Assembly (NCBI GenBank): GCA_900088475.1
Contig: FLMG01000787.1
Coordinates: forward strand, 1-64,000
DNA: 64,000 nucleotides
Reading direction: 5' to 3'
From: Hyphochytrium catenoides
Taxonomy: Eukaryota; Sar; Hyphochytriomycetes; Hyphochytriales; Hyphochytriaceae
Made by a program: the position numbers and the translations under genes. A model generated the notes under the pieces. It did not search any database and was not told where the DNA came from. It was given only the letters and a program-made list of their open reading frames with translations. Of the stretch, positions 34,030-49,500 are shown piece by piece. Positions within the stretch are counted from its first letter, which is position 1, and every line of letters starts with the position of its first letter.

Positions 34030-34589
34030 GGTGAGTGTCCTCAATGAGTCACGTCGTAATAACTAACAACTATGCGCCCCCTATCTATTCGTCGACGTCA
34101 ATGCTGGTTTGCCCCAAGGAATCTCTTCAATCTTCTATTAACCTAGGGAGGCAGAAAGTGTCGTCTCGTGCTTGGGATGAGAATAGTCAGTCGTCTTCCA
34201 AAGTGACCGCTGTCTCAGGTCTTCATACTCGAGGATGCCTGAAGCTCTTCTTCTTGATGACATCTGAATGTCGCTGCTGGCGGTTAGCGGCTCCAGGATT
34301 TATTCCAGACATCATTAGTTTATTTCCTGAATACATGGCAAAGTAGACTGTGATATTCGGAATATGTAGTGGTTGTGGAAGATTTTGATGGCGTGGAGAT
34401 GATCGTCCAGCCCATCATCTCCTCTTGTAAGAGGGATCAGAATCTCTGTCTGTTTAGTGCTGGCGATGTATTGGAGAGTGACAGCTGGCTTGAAGACCTG
34501 TGGAGCTTCAGTTGAGAATTATCTACTCGTAGAGATTCTCTGGCTAGCGTACGTAGAAGGAGTAGAGTACTGGTGAAGTTCCGGGAGTC
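34030..34589. promoter_or_regulatory. Bidirectional promoter interval of PPIL2 and GCN1
   Basis: Only 560 bp separate the divergent start codons of PPIL2 (34029, leftward) and GCN1 (34590, rightward). Both promoters and 5' leaders must lie here. No TATA box or simple repeat is evident. Confidence 0.6.
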
Positions 34590-37500
34590 ATGGGGGCACC
34601 GGAGTTTGAAGAGGAGAATGTCATGGAGGGTGAAGAGCCAGTTGATGCGGAGGAAGATGACATGGAGCAGAGAGTACCCAGAGAGCCAGATGCCTTTCTT
34701 GCGTATTTCTCGGCAGCGATACTGAGCGGCTCTTTGAGGCGGACACAGCAAGCCGTGGAGGTGAGTAAGCTCGGATAGCAGGGGAAGAGTCTTACCACCT
34801 ACCTTCGCTAAGGTAAAGTTGCAGCATGATCTTCGCGCGTTTCTGGAGGATAACGAGGGATTAGCGCTGGCAAAGCCTCAAACTAGAACTCTGATAAAAG
34901 AGATTAGGCAGGCCGCGGACCACTTTGCAGCAAGAGATTACCAAGGTTGGCTTTGTTCAATACCCACCCGATATGGCAGGGTCTAAATGGCGTTGTCCAG
35001 GCTTACTTCTTAAGGCTACCGGTATGGCCATCACCTCGTCGAGATGCCCCGATTTCGATACAGTCTTTGCAAATGTCTTCACCGGTGAGTGAGCCATTGT
35101 CTGGCACCTATAAAGAATTTAGCCGGAGGGACCTGACATTCTGGGATAGCGTCCGCTCCAGAGGTGGCCCGCGGCAGTGCAAGAACCAGGTCTTCCAATC
35201 TAAAGCAGGTTACTATTGTCCTCGAGGCGCTTTCCAACCCGGACATGGAGGTGAAGGATGAACTTATTGAGAGGCTACTTATGGCATCGCTTCCCATCGT
35301 AGACGCCAGGTATTTCGCACAGAGACGGTAGCTGGAGCTACCCCCTCTCGCGGCTCTCTTCGTCTCAATGTTTGCTTTTTCCGTACGGTGCTAATATCGG
35401 TTCCGTCGATAGCACCCAGGACGATGTGAACCGTAGAAAGAACGTCCTTAGGTCATTTGAAGGCGTTCTGGCCAGGCACGACGCCTTGCTGAACAGGACA
35501 GTGAAACTTGCGACTTCGGAAAAAGGAGATGGCTGTGGTTTCCAAGCCATTCGGATAACCTTAGAGGTCAGGAACCAAATCCTGCCAAAGCACTTCTGCT
35601 TTTCTAGTGATGTCTTTACTCACGCAAGTGCGATCTATCTGAACCTCCTCCAGCGTCCCACCTTGCCAAGAGCCCCGCGATCGTGATGCCCTGACTGTCA
35701 TGTCCTAACAATTCTCTCTTCGCAAATCCCACTGCATCACTCCGGCTTCACTTCCCCATCTCCTTCTGTCCAGCAATGTTTGCGGAAAGGAAACATCGGG
35801 GAGCATAAGTCGCTATTTCTTGCTTCGCTGGTGAGGACAGCATTGCTAAACAAAGTTCGTCCCTCTGCCCGCCAAATTGAGTGCTACAGACCACTTCTGG
35901 CAGCGATGAGCCATGAAGAGGTAAGTTTATGGTCTGGGGCTTACCAAAGGTGGACTAGCAGTTAATACCTGCAGCACAGAACGGCTTTCTAGCTTGAGGA
36001 TACCACTAGACATTTGTGCAAACCTGAAGGGGATGGCCTAATTCAATGGGCTCCTCTTGAGGCAAACGGGACAGAGATACATTAGATTGGGTAGTTAGAC
36101 GCTTAACGTTGGTGGCTGATGACTTTCTAACGGGCTTCGACACCTTCCATACTGGTAGTTTGGTGAGGAGGTTTTGCCACACTTGACCCGTGTAATCAAG
36201 AAGAACCCGGACACAGTCTTGGAGGCCGTTGCAGTCATAGTCGAATGCCTCAGTCTAGATGTTAGCAGGTGAGTTAGAGTAGACACAACTGTTACGCTGC
36301 CGTTTACACATTTGCTGCGAATTGACCGCATGTGCAGATATGCAATGACAGCTTTCGTACCTGTGTGTCTTACGAAGCTGCGGTCGCAGAATGAGTCCGT
36401 GAGAGCCTATGCTACGCAGCTTGTGGCTGCCGTAGCTAAGCACATCAGCGACGCTGAGGTGGTTCTTGAGGTCAGCGTTCATGTTTAGACGTATCGTTTC
36501 TTTGACATCATATGGCTTTGACTGCATTGGTGAATTCTTGCGGTCGTGACACCGACTGTGATGTCGATAGCCTCTGCATTTCAACGTCAACTTGTCTCCA
36601 TCTCGCGGGGTCATGTTCGTATTGACACACCACGGCGACTTGGCTGCACAGATCATAAGGGAACTGAAAGCAGTACTAAGTGGCAAACAAGGGGTTCTGG
36701 CGCAATTCTACCAACGGGCAGGCATCTTCAGCGCGCTAAACGCTCTTCAGCTCTCCTGTCAAGCAGTAAGCTCATCAGGTACAGCTCTGGGGCTTTCTAT
36801 GCAAAGCTGCAGGAAGTCCACGATACTTATGCAACTTTCTCTCTTTGGCAGCCAGTAGAGCCATAGCAACGGCGGCCGTGGAAGCCCTTATTCCTGCCAT
36901 CAACAAAGAAGCTCATGAGGAAACGAGGAGGGATAGCTTGCTTAGCCTCGGAAGATGGCTCCGTCTACTACCAGAAGTCCCTGGTATCGCCAATATTCTC
37001 CTGTTCTGCTATCCGGCTGATACTCCACACCGTACTTGTTTAAAACTTCAGCCTATTAGCTGTTTACCTCCCACAGCTTACACTGTGGGCATTTGGGATC
37101 TGGGCTTTTTCTACTCTGCAGCGCTTTACAGCGTTTATCTTTCTGTGAGCAGTGACATCAACATTACTCAGAACAGACTACCTCCTTCATTTTCTTCCTT
37201 CTCTCGTGAAACCTCTCCTACGCTTTGATATCGACCATTCCTAGAAGTTATCAGAGCTTAGATCGAAAGGCTAAGAATTTCTTTCGTAGACCCCGCTGTG
37301 GAGATGTTATCAAAAAATCTCAAGACTGGTCCCAAAGCTTCTCCAACTGACTACTTGCGGTGTGCACTGCTTGCTATAGAAGGAACCAAAGATGGGAACG
37401 ACTGTTCTCTGAAGGCTTTGGTACCATGTCTCCTCAACATCATCGGCGATGCTGCTAAGAAGAGTACTGTCGCACAGTATGATGGAGTGCTTTCTCTCTC

Positions 37501-40500
37501 GTTACTGTTGAAGATTAGCGCACTAGACAAGGCAGCTGAGTCTGCTGCTGTCTCCAACAAAGTCTTTGACCAATTCACGACGGAGCCATCATTTCTTTAT
37601 AACAAAATGCTGCTTGACACCCAGAGCACAAGTATGTCAACGGTCTATACATTGCTTGCAGCTGAGCTTTCTTGTCCTCCTGTGCATTTCTCTCATTTCC
37701 GTCTATGGAAGACCAAATGACACTTGTTCTATCTCCCTGAGCAAAGACGCGTTAAGGTTCATCCATCGAAGCTCGCTTGGTTGTTGGTTCCTGTGGCCAG
37801 TGTCGTCTAAAACGCATGTTCGATATCGCAGGTTCAGTCGAACAGACAGTGGTGGCATCTCTTGTCAGCCTTTCTGACGCCCTATCAGGGGTCGTCATCC
37901 AGTTCCCCCAATATGTAAGACAAAAGACTAGCTCTACTGTGCTTTGCTTTGGCACCGTCGTGGAACCTCGTTTGCAGGATTACGACAGGGGATCAGCAAA
38001 AGGCCTAACCCTTGACACCAATAGTCTATCTTCTCATGCTATTAGACCTTACTCGGTATTCTTTCAGGTTTCTGGTCTTGTTGACAAGGAAGGTTATGCT
38101 CCTTACTATAAGTTGCTAGTGAGTTTAGCAACCCATACGATCTCTGAAGTTCGGACGCGAGCAAGAACGAGTATTAAAGCTGTTGTGCGGGCCATCCCGG
38201 AAGCAGGCAGTCATGTCATTGGCACAATGCATCAAGCTGTGCTTCAGCTATCTGGGTAAGCTATGGAATGAAACCCATAGTCTGACACGCACCGGCTGGG
38301 GGAACTACCCGAGTTGTTTGGAACCAACTGCAATTTGATGGGAGGACGTGGGGGGACTGACAGAGAGCTTAGAGGGATTCAGTTGCACGCGAGTGCTTTA
38401 GGTTTACAAGAGGGTCCAGCCTCTGGTATTATTTCATTTTTCTTAGCCTTCTGAAGTAAGGCATTAGGCTTGCTGCGGAGGATAACCCGGATCGTTATGA
38501 TTAGGTTGGCCATCGAGGCGAGAACTAAGGTGCGAGAGGAAGATGACTCGTCAAAGTATTGGATCCCTACGCCAGAGATCCTCTCTGCGGCGTTAAGGGC
38601 GACCTTGCAAGCAGACAGCCCATTGTCTACTCCGGATGCAGTGGCTAAGGTAAGGGCGAAGTGCTAGAGATGAAACCAGTGAGCCATAGCTCTCGTAGAC
38701 TGTGAATTCCCACTGGACCACTCCATCCGGTTCAATTTCGTCTAAAGACTTACAGGTCGCTTTCTTTTCACTCCTCTCCTCTCCTCAGACCTTCTTGTTA
38801 AGCCACCACCCTCTGCTGGAGCGAAGCCATCGCGACTATGGCAGGCAATGGCGGACCAGCCGAGGGTTACTCCTGCGCGCTGAGGATCCCGAAGCCGAGT
38901 TTGACAAGAAGCTGCGCAATGTACAGTTGCGAGAGGCAATAACTGCTCTTCTTCTCAGTGAGGAAGGTCTATACTCAGTTCTGGACTTGCAGGTTAGACG
39001 AGATGATCCGTAGGGTTAATGATAGGACTCACCACATGATGAGACAGACGAAGCATTGAAGGGAAGGCTAGGCGAATGAGTGAAGAAACACGTCATAGCA
39101 CTCCGTACCAAAGTTAGTGCTTTGGGCAAACCCGTGGGTGGGGACTTTCAGTAGGAGAGGTGGATGGAAAGGAAGTACAACAAGCTAGTCATATTTATTA
39201 GATTGTGCTGCTAATGTTCTTCGTGCAGAGAAAGGCGAGTCATCGCGCACTTGGGACTCTGCTAAAATATGTAGGGGAAGGAAATAGCGAGGAGGTTGCC
39301 CTTACTGAGATCTTTCCGACTCTTCGGGGTCACATTGGATCTGTAGAGCTTCTTTCTCTCTCTTCAAAAGAGATTGGCATCTTCCTTTCTCCGGAAGGAG
39401 AGTTGTACAACGGGGACGAAGAAAGCGGGGTATACCAAGCGCAGGTCGTCGTGTCACGGCACCTGACCGAGGATGAGAAATGGGAGCAGCAGGTGCGGGA
39501 AGAGCTCCAGAAGAAAAAGAATGTGAGTTTTGCTCTTCTGAACGCGCCAAAGCTCCGCCATGTGCGGTGACGCAGAAAGTTGACGAACTTTCTTCATCTT
39601 AAAGGCCGCCAATGCAGCCCGCAAGACCGCTAGCGCAAAAAGAGGGTCTAAAGGAGCAAATGAGGAAGATGCGAAACGTGCAAAGAAGCTTGAAGAGCAA
39701 AATGTTGTCAGAGAACGGGTAAGAACTTCTAGTGTGACGGACCACGTCACATATGAATCTACTCTTTGACTCGTTAATGCCCCTCGTTTCTGTTTTGTTT
39801 TCTATTTCTACGCGTTGCTCTAATCTCCGTTTCCTTCTTGTCTTCACAATTTTCTTACGGTCTACTCTTCTTGATGCCAATGCCCAGGTCCATGGCCTAG
39901 TTAATCTGGCCCGCTTCTCCCTTGATACTGTGGCTTCGGTTTGCTTGATGGACCCAGAGGACATACATAGCTCCATTCCTGGGCTTCTGTCCCCAGTTTT
40001 GAAGGTGACAAGGCTCTCTTAATTCACTGTATAAGGTTGTGAGTGTATCCTTTCCCCTTTACCTCACCTACCTCTGTGTCTTGTCTGGGCTGCCTTCCAC
40101 AATTGTAGGCTCTTAAAATGCCACTCGTGGCCCAGCCAGCGAGAGATGCATTGTGGGCCCTGTGTCGCGCTGTACATGAGCGCCTTCGTGACATCTCAAT
40201 TGCCATTGCTTCAGCACTTCGCTTGGCCACCTTACAGCCTTCTGACATCCCCCAATTCCCTCGATCTTTCCAAAAAGTCATTGAAGTAAGTTCAGGAGAA
40301 TTGCCTGACTGTATCCCGTATTTCATGCCATGCCTGTCTATCAAACTTACACGTCTCTCGTTATTGGATCTCACGTCGCATCGGTTAGCTGTCCATACTG
40401 TATCACTTGTTCCCAAGAGCCTCTTCTTGTTACTGCCCGCTCATAAGGAGCAATCTGAAGAATTTGTTGCTTACCTGCGTCTTCATATTAACTTTGCCTT

Positions 40501-43500
40501 CCCCCAAAATACCACAACAATATTAGGTTATGGAGGTCGAAGTGTTGGATAGTGCTGAGGGTGTTGACCCTATCCCACCACCGTCTTTTCACCTAGTTTT
40601 CCCCATCTTGCAGGTCGCCTTTCTTGCTGCTCACTATTGAGTTTAGGTGCTCTCTCATCGACTTACTATTACTGAGCTCCTTGTGTCGTTCTTGGCTACT
40701 CTCGATATGTTGCTGAGTCTCCCGTGTTAGGTTGCTTGTTCAGATACGTTGCTAGTATCACCTAGCTGACCTCCACCCAACCACCATCAGACAATGTTTA
40801 CCAACGATTTTCCTTTCCTAGGCCCTTCTGTTGTTAGAGAAGCCTATTCAGGGATGTGATAGTGCTCTCACCCTTATTGCGGCACATTGCCGCATCATCA
40901 GTGAGGACGAGGAGGAAGAACCGGGAGATGCAGATGCGCAGCGGCAGTTGCGGAAGCCTCTTATCTCCCTCTTGCTTTCAGTTCTCGCCAAACATCCCAA
41001 GGCCCAGCCGCCTCCCGATCAGCTTCTTGCCAGAGTCTGTGCCGGACCCTCCTTGAGCCTTGGAGAGTGGCAGCCTTTGCTTAGCGATTCTGGTGAGAAA
41101 GGTTGGCTTATTGAAGGGCCATTTCCCTGGGCAGGGCTAGGCTTGGTATCCGCTTTCAGAAATTTCAGTGTCGTGACAGAGAATGCTAGACCATGAAGTT
41201 ATTTCCAGTGCTAAGAGCGCTAATCCTGCGATACAGGCATCCTTGCCCCAGAAGCACACGTTCGGTTTGCATGCTTGCGAACTCTTCTTATGCTCCAGGC
41301 AAATGGTATGGCCCTGAGCCAGGTGCAGAACCCTCTTTTGGTATCCAGAATGTGGCTGGCCCGGTATGACGTGGATGAACAGAACCAGACTATTGCGGAG
41401 CACGTCTGGGAACAGAGCGGTATGATCTTAGGGTCACTAGGGGAGTTATGGATGGTATACTGATGCAAGCACCACCATCTCTCTACCATGTCGACAGATT
41501 GTGAAGTAACCACTATGTATGCGGGCCCATTGATTGCCCTCCTCTCTCATGAGTCCGAGGATATCAGGGAAGCTGTAGGGAAAGCCCTTGGAGATGCCAT
41601 TCTGGTAGGGCAGTGTAACCGTAGCGGCTGTTAAGTATTGGACCGTGATGCCTTCTGCCAAAGGCAACGTTCGCCGGCATGTAATGTTAGTGTCTGATCT
41701 TGTGCTTCTCAGGAATATCCTGAGACTTCAAGCTCAACCACAAGTCGCCTGCTGTCACTATTTAGGAACAAGATTCCTCCCCCACCTCCACCTCCTGACC
41801 CCCTAGACATTAGGGCCAGAGAGCGGATAGAGATCAAACCAGAGGTATAATGTCCTTGCTTCCAACCCCTCCGGAACGCCGACGGATTGCCCATGCTCTA
41901 TGTTGGCTTTCATTCGGTCCTATGTCAGTTGAACTAATGTGTGGGTCTCATCTCTCTTGATGCCCTACATAAGGCGATGTGCGGTCGTGGGGTGGCACAT
42001 GCTTTTACTTCACTCTAAACCTACCCTGTTTTCTTGATGAAATACTTGATACGGGATTGGGCTGCCTTTAATGAGAGCCACACGAGGGGTAGAGTACGCT
42101 TGTAGGGCAAAATGTCTCCCCAAAGGCAGAGTCTAACTACCCTCACAATTGTGTTTCCATTATGTGTAGGATGCCACTACTTGGGTTCCCCGGCATGGAG
42201 TGAGTCTAGCCCTGGAGAGTATAGCCAAGGCTGTGGTACGACTACCTTTCTCCATCCCGCTGTCCCAACAATGGACCTAAGTCTCCATATGTTACTTTTG
42301 TCATTCTACGGCCATGCCACCACCCTGCTGGCTGTATCAGGCCTTTTCGGAGGAGGATGTGCAAGCTGTGATTCACTTCATTGTTGAGTTTGGTCTGGGA
42401 GATAGTCACGAGCGTGTCCGGGCCCAGATGCTCAAAGCGGGTATGTGTGCACCGCCACCTCGAGATGGGATTAACTTGTCTGAAAGGCTTTTATTGCTTC
42501 AGGCATTCAACTTATTGACAGTTACGGAAAGGATCAGATGACAACCCTTCTCCCGCTTCTCGAGGGTTTCCTCAACGCGGACGCTCCACCTGCAGAATCA
42601 GAGGAGGTCTCGTTTACTGCTACACCCCAATTTTTGAGTCATTCCTCTCGGCAGCCCAAACACATTGCCTCTAAGGCGACGTTCTCAATGCCTCCTCTTC
42701 AAAGTGTTATTCTTCCATATTTACTTATGTTGCCCCATTAACCTTCTGCTGTAAAAGGACATCCGGAAGCATGATGCTCAACGAGAAGGGGTCGTTGTTC
42801 TTCTTGGAAGTTTAGCGAAGCATATGAAGAAAGAAGATCCTAAGGTGGCTGGAACAGTGAACATCCTTATACAAGCGCTAGGAACACCCTCCGAATCGGT
42901 ACAGAGGGCCGTTTCTTCGTGCCTGTTTCCCCTTGTTCCGTCCGTAAGAGAGAAAGGAGGGCCGCTCCTTGACTCCCTACTAGAAAAATGCCTAGGAGGA
43001 CCTACATATGGCGACAGAAGAGGGGCTGCGTATGGCATTGCGGCAGTAGTTAAAGGACTTGGAATTGCATCTCTCAAGCAGCATAACATCATCTCGAGGT
43101 AAGCGTTGAAATCGACCTCAACAAGACATGTTGTCCCGAAGAAAAACGCTTCTTAAACATCGGAATCGGCGACGGGGGGAGTGAAAGATTCCAAGCTGGA
43201 GCACTACCTCTTTATCCTATTCTCGTCTGGATGTTTTCTGGATTAACTTTTCTGATGTGCAGGTTAGAAGCTGCCTGTTCTGGCAAATCAGTTGAGGGCC
43301 GCCAAGGTAGCCTCTTCGCATTTGAGCTCCTCTGTGCTCGGTTAGGAATACTTTTCGAGGTAAATCGCCGGTTATACGGTAGATAATTGGACTATCATCT
43401 TCCGCCGCTATAATCGTTTTTATTGTTCTTTAGGACGGCTTGTCTTGTTTTTCCACCCATCAGCAATCTAATACGTTCTGTTATTGCAGCCCTACGTGAT

Positions 43501-46500
43501 CGTCATCCTCCCGAGCTTATTAAGGTCCTTTAGTGATAATGCCCAACCGGTTCGTGACGCAGCCCATGACGCTTCCCGTGCAATCATGGGAAACCTTTCT
43601 GGCCATGGTGTGAAGCTTGTTCTTCCAACCCTCCTCCGGTCGCTGGAGGATGATCAATGGCGTACCAAGCAAGCAGCAATTCAACTCCTCGGTGCTATGG
43701 CATACTGTGCACCAAAGCAACTGGGCTCTTGTCTACCGCAAATTGTACCAAGGCTTTCGGAGGCCTTGACTGACAGCCATCCTAAGGTTCGCGCAGCAGG
43801 CAAGCTTGCGTTGGATGATGTGGGTTCTGTTATCAGAAATCCGGAGATATCAGCGCTTTCTCCTGTTATACTGGCCGCTCTGATCGAACCTAGCGTGAAG
43901 GTAAGGGAATGCATCACTGGACATAGTTCTAGCTGCGGGCTTGCTTATGTTTCTAGCTACTAGACGCAACATTATATGCACCTTTTTGCCATTCTCACAA
44001 TTTCTGATAAGCCCAGTTGTACTAATGTATTGTTTCACTTGTTTTTTGGGCCCAGACCGCCGCGGCTCTGGAGGCCTTACAAAGCACTGCATTTGTGCAT
44101 TCAATTGACGCCCCATCTTTGGCTCTAATCATTCCTGTCGTTATGCGAGGTGGGTGTCGCCTTCCATCTTCTGACAGCCAGCTACTTGGGTTGCGATGCG
44201 ATCTGCCAGATCTCTTACCTGCTGCCCCTATTGCACTCTTGCATCCACTGTTGGTTCCTTATGGCGCTATCTCAGGTCTGAAGGATCGTGGCACTGACAC
44301 GAAGAAGACAGCGGCACTGATTGTTGGTAACATGTGCACCATGATCAATGAGCCGAAGGATATTCTTCCTTACGTTCCTGTAATTATGCCACTGCTCAAA
44401 GGTAATAGACTGATGTCGCTACAGCCTTGTGCAAGCACAGCATTCTCAGTGGGGCCAAAGTTCGGATTGTAGTCACTGACCGCTCTCGCCTAAGGAATTT
44501 GCGTGGACCCCATCCCTGATGTGCGAGGACTGGCTGCCAAATCTATTGGAATGTTAGTGAGGGGCCTTGGAGAGGAGCAGTTCCCAGATCTTCTTGGCTG
44601 GCTGCTTGATACGACCAAGAGTGAGAGCAGTAGTGTTGAGCGTTCAGGAGCTGCACAGGCGCTATGTGAAGTTCTTGTGGCCCTGGGTGCAGATAGGCTT
44701 AATGAGGTATGGCCAACAGAGTGACGTTACTAAATCCTCTATGTGTGTTAAACTGTTAGAATTTTCTGGCATATGGCTTCGCTGCTTTCGTAAATAATCT
44801 ACCGAAGTCGTCTGTATCGCTGCTAGCTAGCGATGACATATCCTCATGTAACCTTGGTCACCAATTGCGCACAGACACTGGATGAGCTTTTGCCATTAAG
44901 CAACCACCCGAAATCATACGTCCGGGAAGGCGTGATGTGGACTTTAGCATTTCTTCCCAATGCTATGGGTCGAATGTTCGCTTCTTTCATTCCCAGGGCA
45001 ATGCCAATTATTGTTGAGGTAAGCCGGAAACGACTCCTATCTTTGAACCATAGGTCCTGGTTTCTAGGGAGTGTGATTGGTCGTTTGGAGAAAGGAAAGT
45101 AAGATTCCCTGCAGCAATATATGCTAACTATTAACTACAGGGGCTAGCGGATGAATCTGATATGGTCCGGGAGGTCGCGATGAGAGCAGGTCCGTAGCGT
45201 TATCCTCAAGGATATGGAGCTGGAAGGATGTTCTGTACTCAACCACGACGAGAGTCGCTGTAGCTAACTCTTTTGGTCTTCTACTTTCCTCAGGCCAAGT
45301 GCTGGTCAATGCTCACAGTCTGTCGAATACCAATGAAATTCTCCCTACTCTAGAGGAGGGACTATTTGATGATAACTGGCGAATTAGGCAGAGCTCGGTC
45401 ATGCTTCTCGGTGACTTCCTTTACCGGCTTGGTGGCGTCAGAGCCGTTGGAATGGCGCATGGTGACGAGGACGATGATGCGCAGGGCAGCCATGCTGCTA
45501 ATAGGGCTATTATCAAGGTAGGCAGTTGAATGTGCCAGCTAGGGTGCAGCTGGCAGGAAGGCAGCCATAAAGGGACAAAAACCTCAAAACCTCAGACGAG
45601 CACTTGGTAAAGAGAGATAAAATGCCCTGTGGCTCATATCGTCTCACCAACATTGTCTCTTCAAGGCATTGGGCATGGAACGGCGCAACGCCGTTATTGC
45701 TTCTCTGTACATGATCCGCTCGGATACTAGCGCAGTTGTCCGCCAGAGCGCACTTCAAGTTTGGAAGTCAATTATTGCAAACACGCCGAAGTACGTGCGT
45801 GATCCTCTTGTTGGCTTTGGCCGTGTCAAATTCTCTGCGGTGCATTCTTCTAGTACAGCTCCTTTTGGAATTTGGGGTACTCACTCTGCAACCGTTATGC
45901 TCTCCGTCGCCACTAATTTCCGGGTCATCACCAGGACTTTGCGCGAAATTTTGCCAACCCTTGTAAACTCCATATTAACCGCCCTCTCGTCGGTGAATGT
46001 GGACAAGCGGCTAGTTGCTGGTCGGACTCTAGGAGACCTGGGTACGTCACTAGAAGTTCCATCAACCTATTCCCGTGGCCATTTTTCCTTAATGTCGGTG
46101 GTTGAAGATGGGTCAGCTTCGCTATGAGAACTAGTTTGTCTCTCGTGGTCATCTTGCTAAGACCACAGCCTTCTCCTGCTTCTAATCTTTTAATCTACGT
46201 CTCTTTTGTTGAGTGAACGGATTTCTCACTGTTGCTTGCTCTCCTAGTCCGTAAGCTAGGAGACCGAGTCCTTCCAGAGATCATCCCAATCTTCAGGAGT
46301 GGTCTCAAGAAAGACGACAAGAACCTTAGACAAGTGCGTTCTATAACCGTGGCCTTATCGGTTCTTGATCAATTGACCGGACCTCTACTTACACCTCGCT
46401 CGAAAACTAACCTTTAATTAATCAGGGAGTTTGTCTGGGTCTGTCTGAAGTGCTTACTGCAGCCTCGAAGAAACAGCTTGAGGAATATTTGAACACAATC

Positions 46501-49500
46501 GTCTTGGCAGTACAAGACGCACTCTGTGACCCTGTCTCGGAGGTAAGTACCCGACCTTCCATCTACTATAGCAAACCCTCACATCTCAGCTTGCCCATTC
46601 TCAGTGTTCCTCAACCAACCGGTGGCTTGCGAGAATTCTTCAGTTATCATTCTGCCTTTCCATAGCACTTTCTATCAAATATGCGTTGCCTTATCCGCTC
46701 CAATCCTAGGTGCGGGAGTCGGCCGCCAAAGCCTTCCAAACTTTGCAAAAAAGCGTGGGAGCTAGAGCAGCAGACGAGATCGTCCCAACACTGCTGGTAA
46801 CTTATTCATTAGTCTCCCCACAACGCTACTTCGTAGAAGTCATCCCACCCCGCTTATGTTCACGTTTTTTCTAGCGCCTGTATAATACCACCTAGACTTA
46901 AGACTCTCCTCCTTACCTCATTCTAGCCAAGGCATCTTACACCTTTAGGCCAAACCGGACAGTGTACATCTTATATCGTATCCACATATCCTACTCTTCA
47001 ACAGCCTTGCCTTGCTGGGGTTAGTGTCTCCCTCCCTTGACATGCTCTTCCTCCCTAAATATTATAGGCTGCTCTGGAGTCTGGCTCTGCGGAGCGATCA
47101 CATCGCGCTCTTAAGGGCTTGCAGGAAGTCTTGGCCCTGCGATCCAAAGAAGTACTACCAGCTCTTCTTCCCAAACTACTCGCTCGCCCCTACACGATAC
47201 CGCATATGCAGGCAAGTAACGTGCCGGTCGCATTCATCCTTACCTTTTTAACGTCTTCTAGCTGCTCTCCTTCAATCGCAAAACGGCTAAGTCTCGGTCA
47301 GCCTCCACATATTTGTGATAGTCCTTTGCGCGCTACCTTTGCTGCGGTAGCCTCTGCTTCCGCCTATTCTTGCTACAATAGAGTTGATATGTGCTTCACG
47401 GGTCCGACGAGCTCATTTCCTTATCTATCAGGCATTGGGGGCAGTAGCGGAAGTCACTGGGTCAACCATCCATTTCTATCTGGAGGGCATTTTCAACAAG
47501 CTGCTTCCAGCTGTGGCAGGCTTGGATGAACACATTGGGGGAGAGGGACAGAAGAAGAGGAGTGATGCGGAATCAAAGGAAGTAGAGGAAAATGAGCAGG
47601 ACGAGGAGGTGGAAGAGGCAATGAAGAGTGCGCTTTGCAAGCTTGTGACTTCTGTCCAAACCGTGGGGGTCCATTGGCTAGTGCAGGAACTCCTGAAGGC
47701 AGGCGCAGACGACAGGCCAGAACTTCGGAAGGCTGCGCTGTGGCTACTAGGCGAATTTTTCAGCCATACGAAGGCTGAAATTCTTCCGGAAGTTCCTTTA
47801 GTACTCAGAGAGCTCCTCTTACGGTAGGTCCGACTGTCAAGTCTTGAACTTGTTCTGCGCACCCTTTCAAAAGGAAAGAAAGGATGATTGGTGGCGTCCT
47901 CATTTTGCAATTGTCTCGGCCATGAGCTATACATCTCTCTGACCATCGGCTTTCTTCAAACATTTGACGCTGCGCAGCCTCACGGATTCGAACACCGATG
48001 TCTTGATGGCTCTTAATTCTGCGCTTCTGGCGCTGAACAAGGCAGTACGACCAGAAGAACTAGTGCGGCACTTGGACTTTACCCGAAACCACATCAATTC
48101 CATCGTCAGCACAGCCAGGCACAGGAAGGGCGGTGTAGGAGAAGGAGAGTTCCTTCTGCCTGGTATGCCGGAGTTAGTTTGCCGCTCTTGAGCCGTCACT
48201 GGGCATTCGCCTTCGCCCGGATTAGATCTGGTGTAGATCCTCTATGTAGCGTTCATGTTTCAATCTTCGAAGTCCTTGCGTACTGCGTGTACCGCCTTAG
48301 CAATTGACTTTCCCTGACCTTCCCATGCGCCATCGCTTTCGATTGTTCTTCTTGGTTCTCGATGGCTGTTGGTTTGTAACGCTTTGAGGGCTTCCTAGCC
48401 TACTGACACCACGGTTGCTTTGGGTACGATTCGCTCCTCTTGATGTACGCTGTAGGATTTTGCATCAAGCGTGGGCTCGAGCCGCTCCTTCCTCTTTATC
48501 AACAGGGCTTAATGTATGGCAGCCCAGAAGTTAGGGAAGCAGCTGCACAGGGGCTCGGGGAACTGGTTGCAGTGACGAGCGAGGAAGCTTTGAAGCCGTT
48601 TCTCATCAAGATTACAGGGCCTCTTATCAGAATTGTCGGAGACAGGTTCCCTTGGCAGGTAAGCAACAATCTTGCTGTAGTCATGAAAGAGCATCTACGA
48701 CCTTGGATGTGCCAAGACATGCTCGAGGTCTAATCGGCACCAATCTACCTCCATCGGCAGGTCAAGGCAGCTATCTTGGACACTCTTGCCCTCCTCCTCT
48801 CTCGTGGTGGAGTGCATCTCAAGGCGTTTCTCCCACAACTACAAACGACCTTTATTAAGGCGCTTAACGATTCCCAGGAGCAGGTCAGGAGGCGTGGAGC
48901 TGCAGGGCTTGCACGGCTGATGCGCTTGAGCCCCAGAGTAGATCCAGTAGTAGCTGAGCTCCTGGGAGGACTTAGCCACAGCGACAGAGATGTCAGAGCA
49001 GCGATGGTGCGTTCAAAACGGCTGCGTCGGTTTAGTAGACTTCTTCATCATTACCTTAGTCAGTTTTCTATTCGGCATGACATGGCTCTGTCAAGTTTTG
49101 TTGCTCGCTCGATCCTAGCTGGTGATCCAACTCGGTCACTCTTTCTCTGATTTCTGCAATCTTTGGGACAGGGTGGAACGGTTGTCGGATCGCATTACCT
49201 ATTGAAAGTGGTTGAGAACGGGAGAGTTTATGATGGAAAGGGGAAGAGAGATAGGAAGTCCATCCGGCCTAACCTTTACAAATATTACGCTTTGAGTTGT
49301 CATCGCTCTGCCTCACACATCTCTTTCACAGATCTCAGCCCTCTCGCTGGTGCTAAAAGAGGTAGGCAGCAAAGTCTCTGCACAGGCTCTGAGACAGGCG
49401 GCGGAGGTGTTATCCAAGAACTTGGACAACGCAGAAGATGACACCCGCCAGGCTGTTGCCGGCGCTCTAGGATGGTAAGAGGGAATATTTTTAGAGATGA

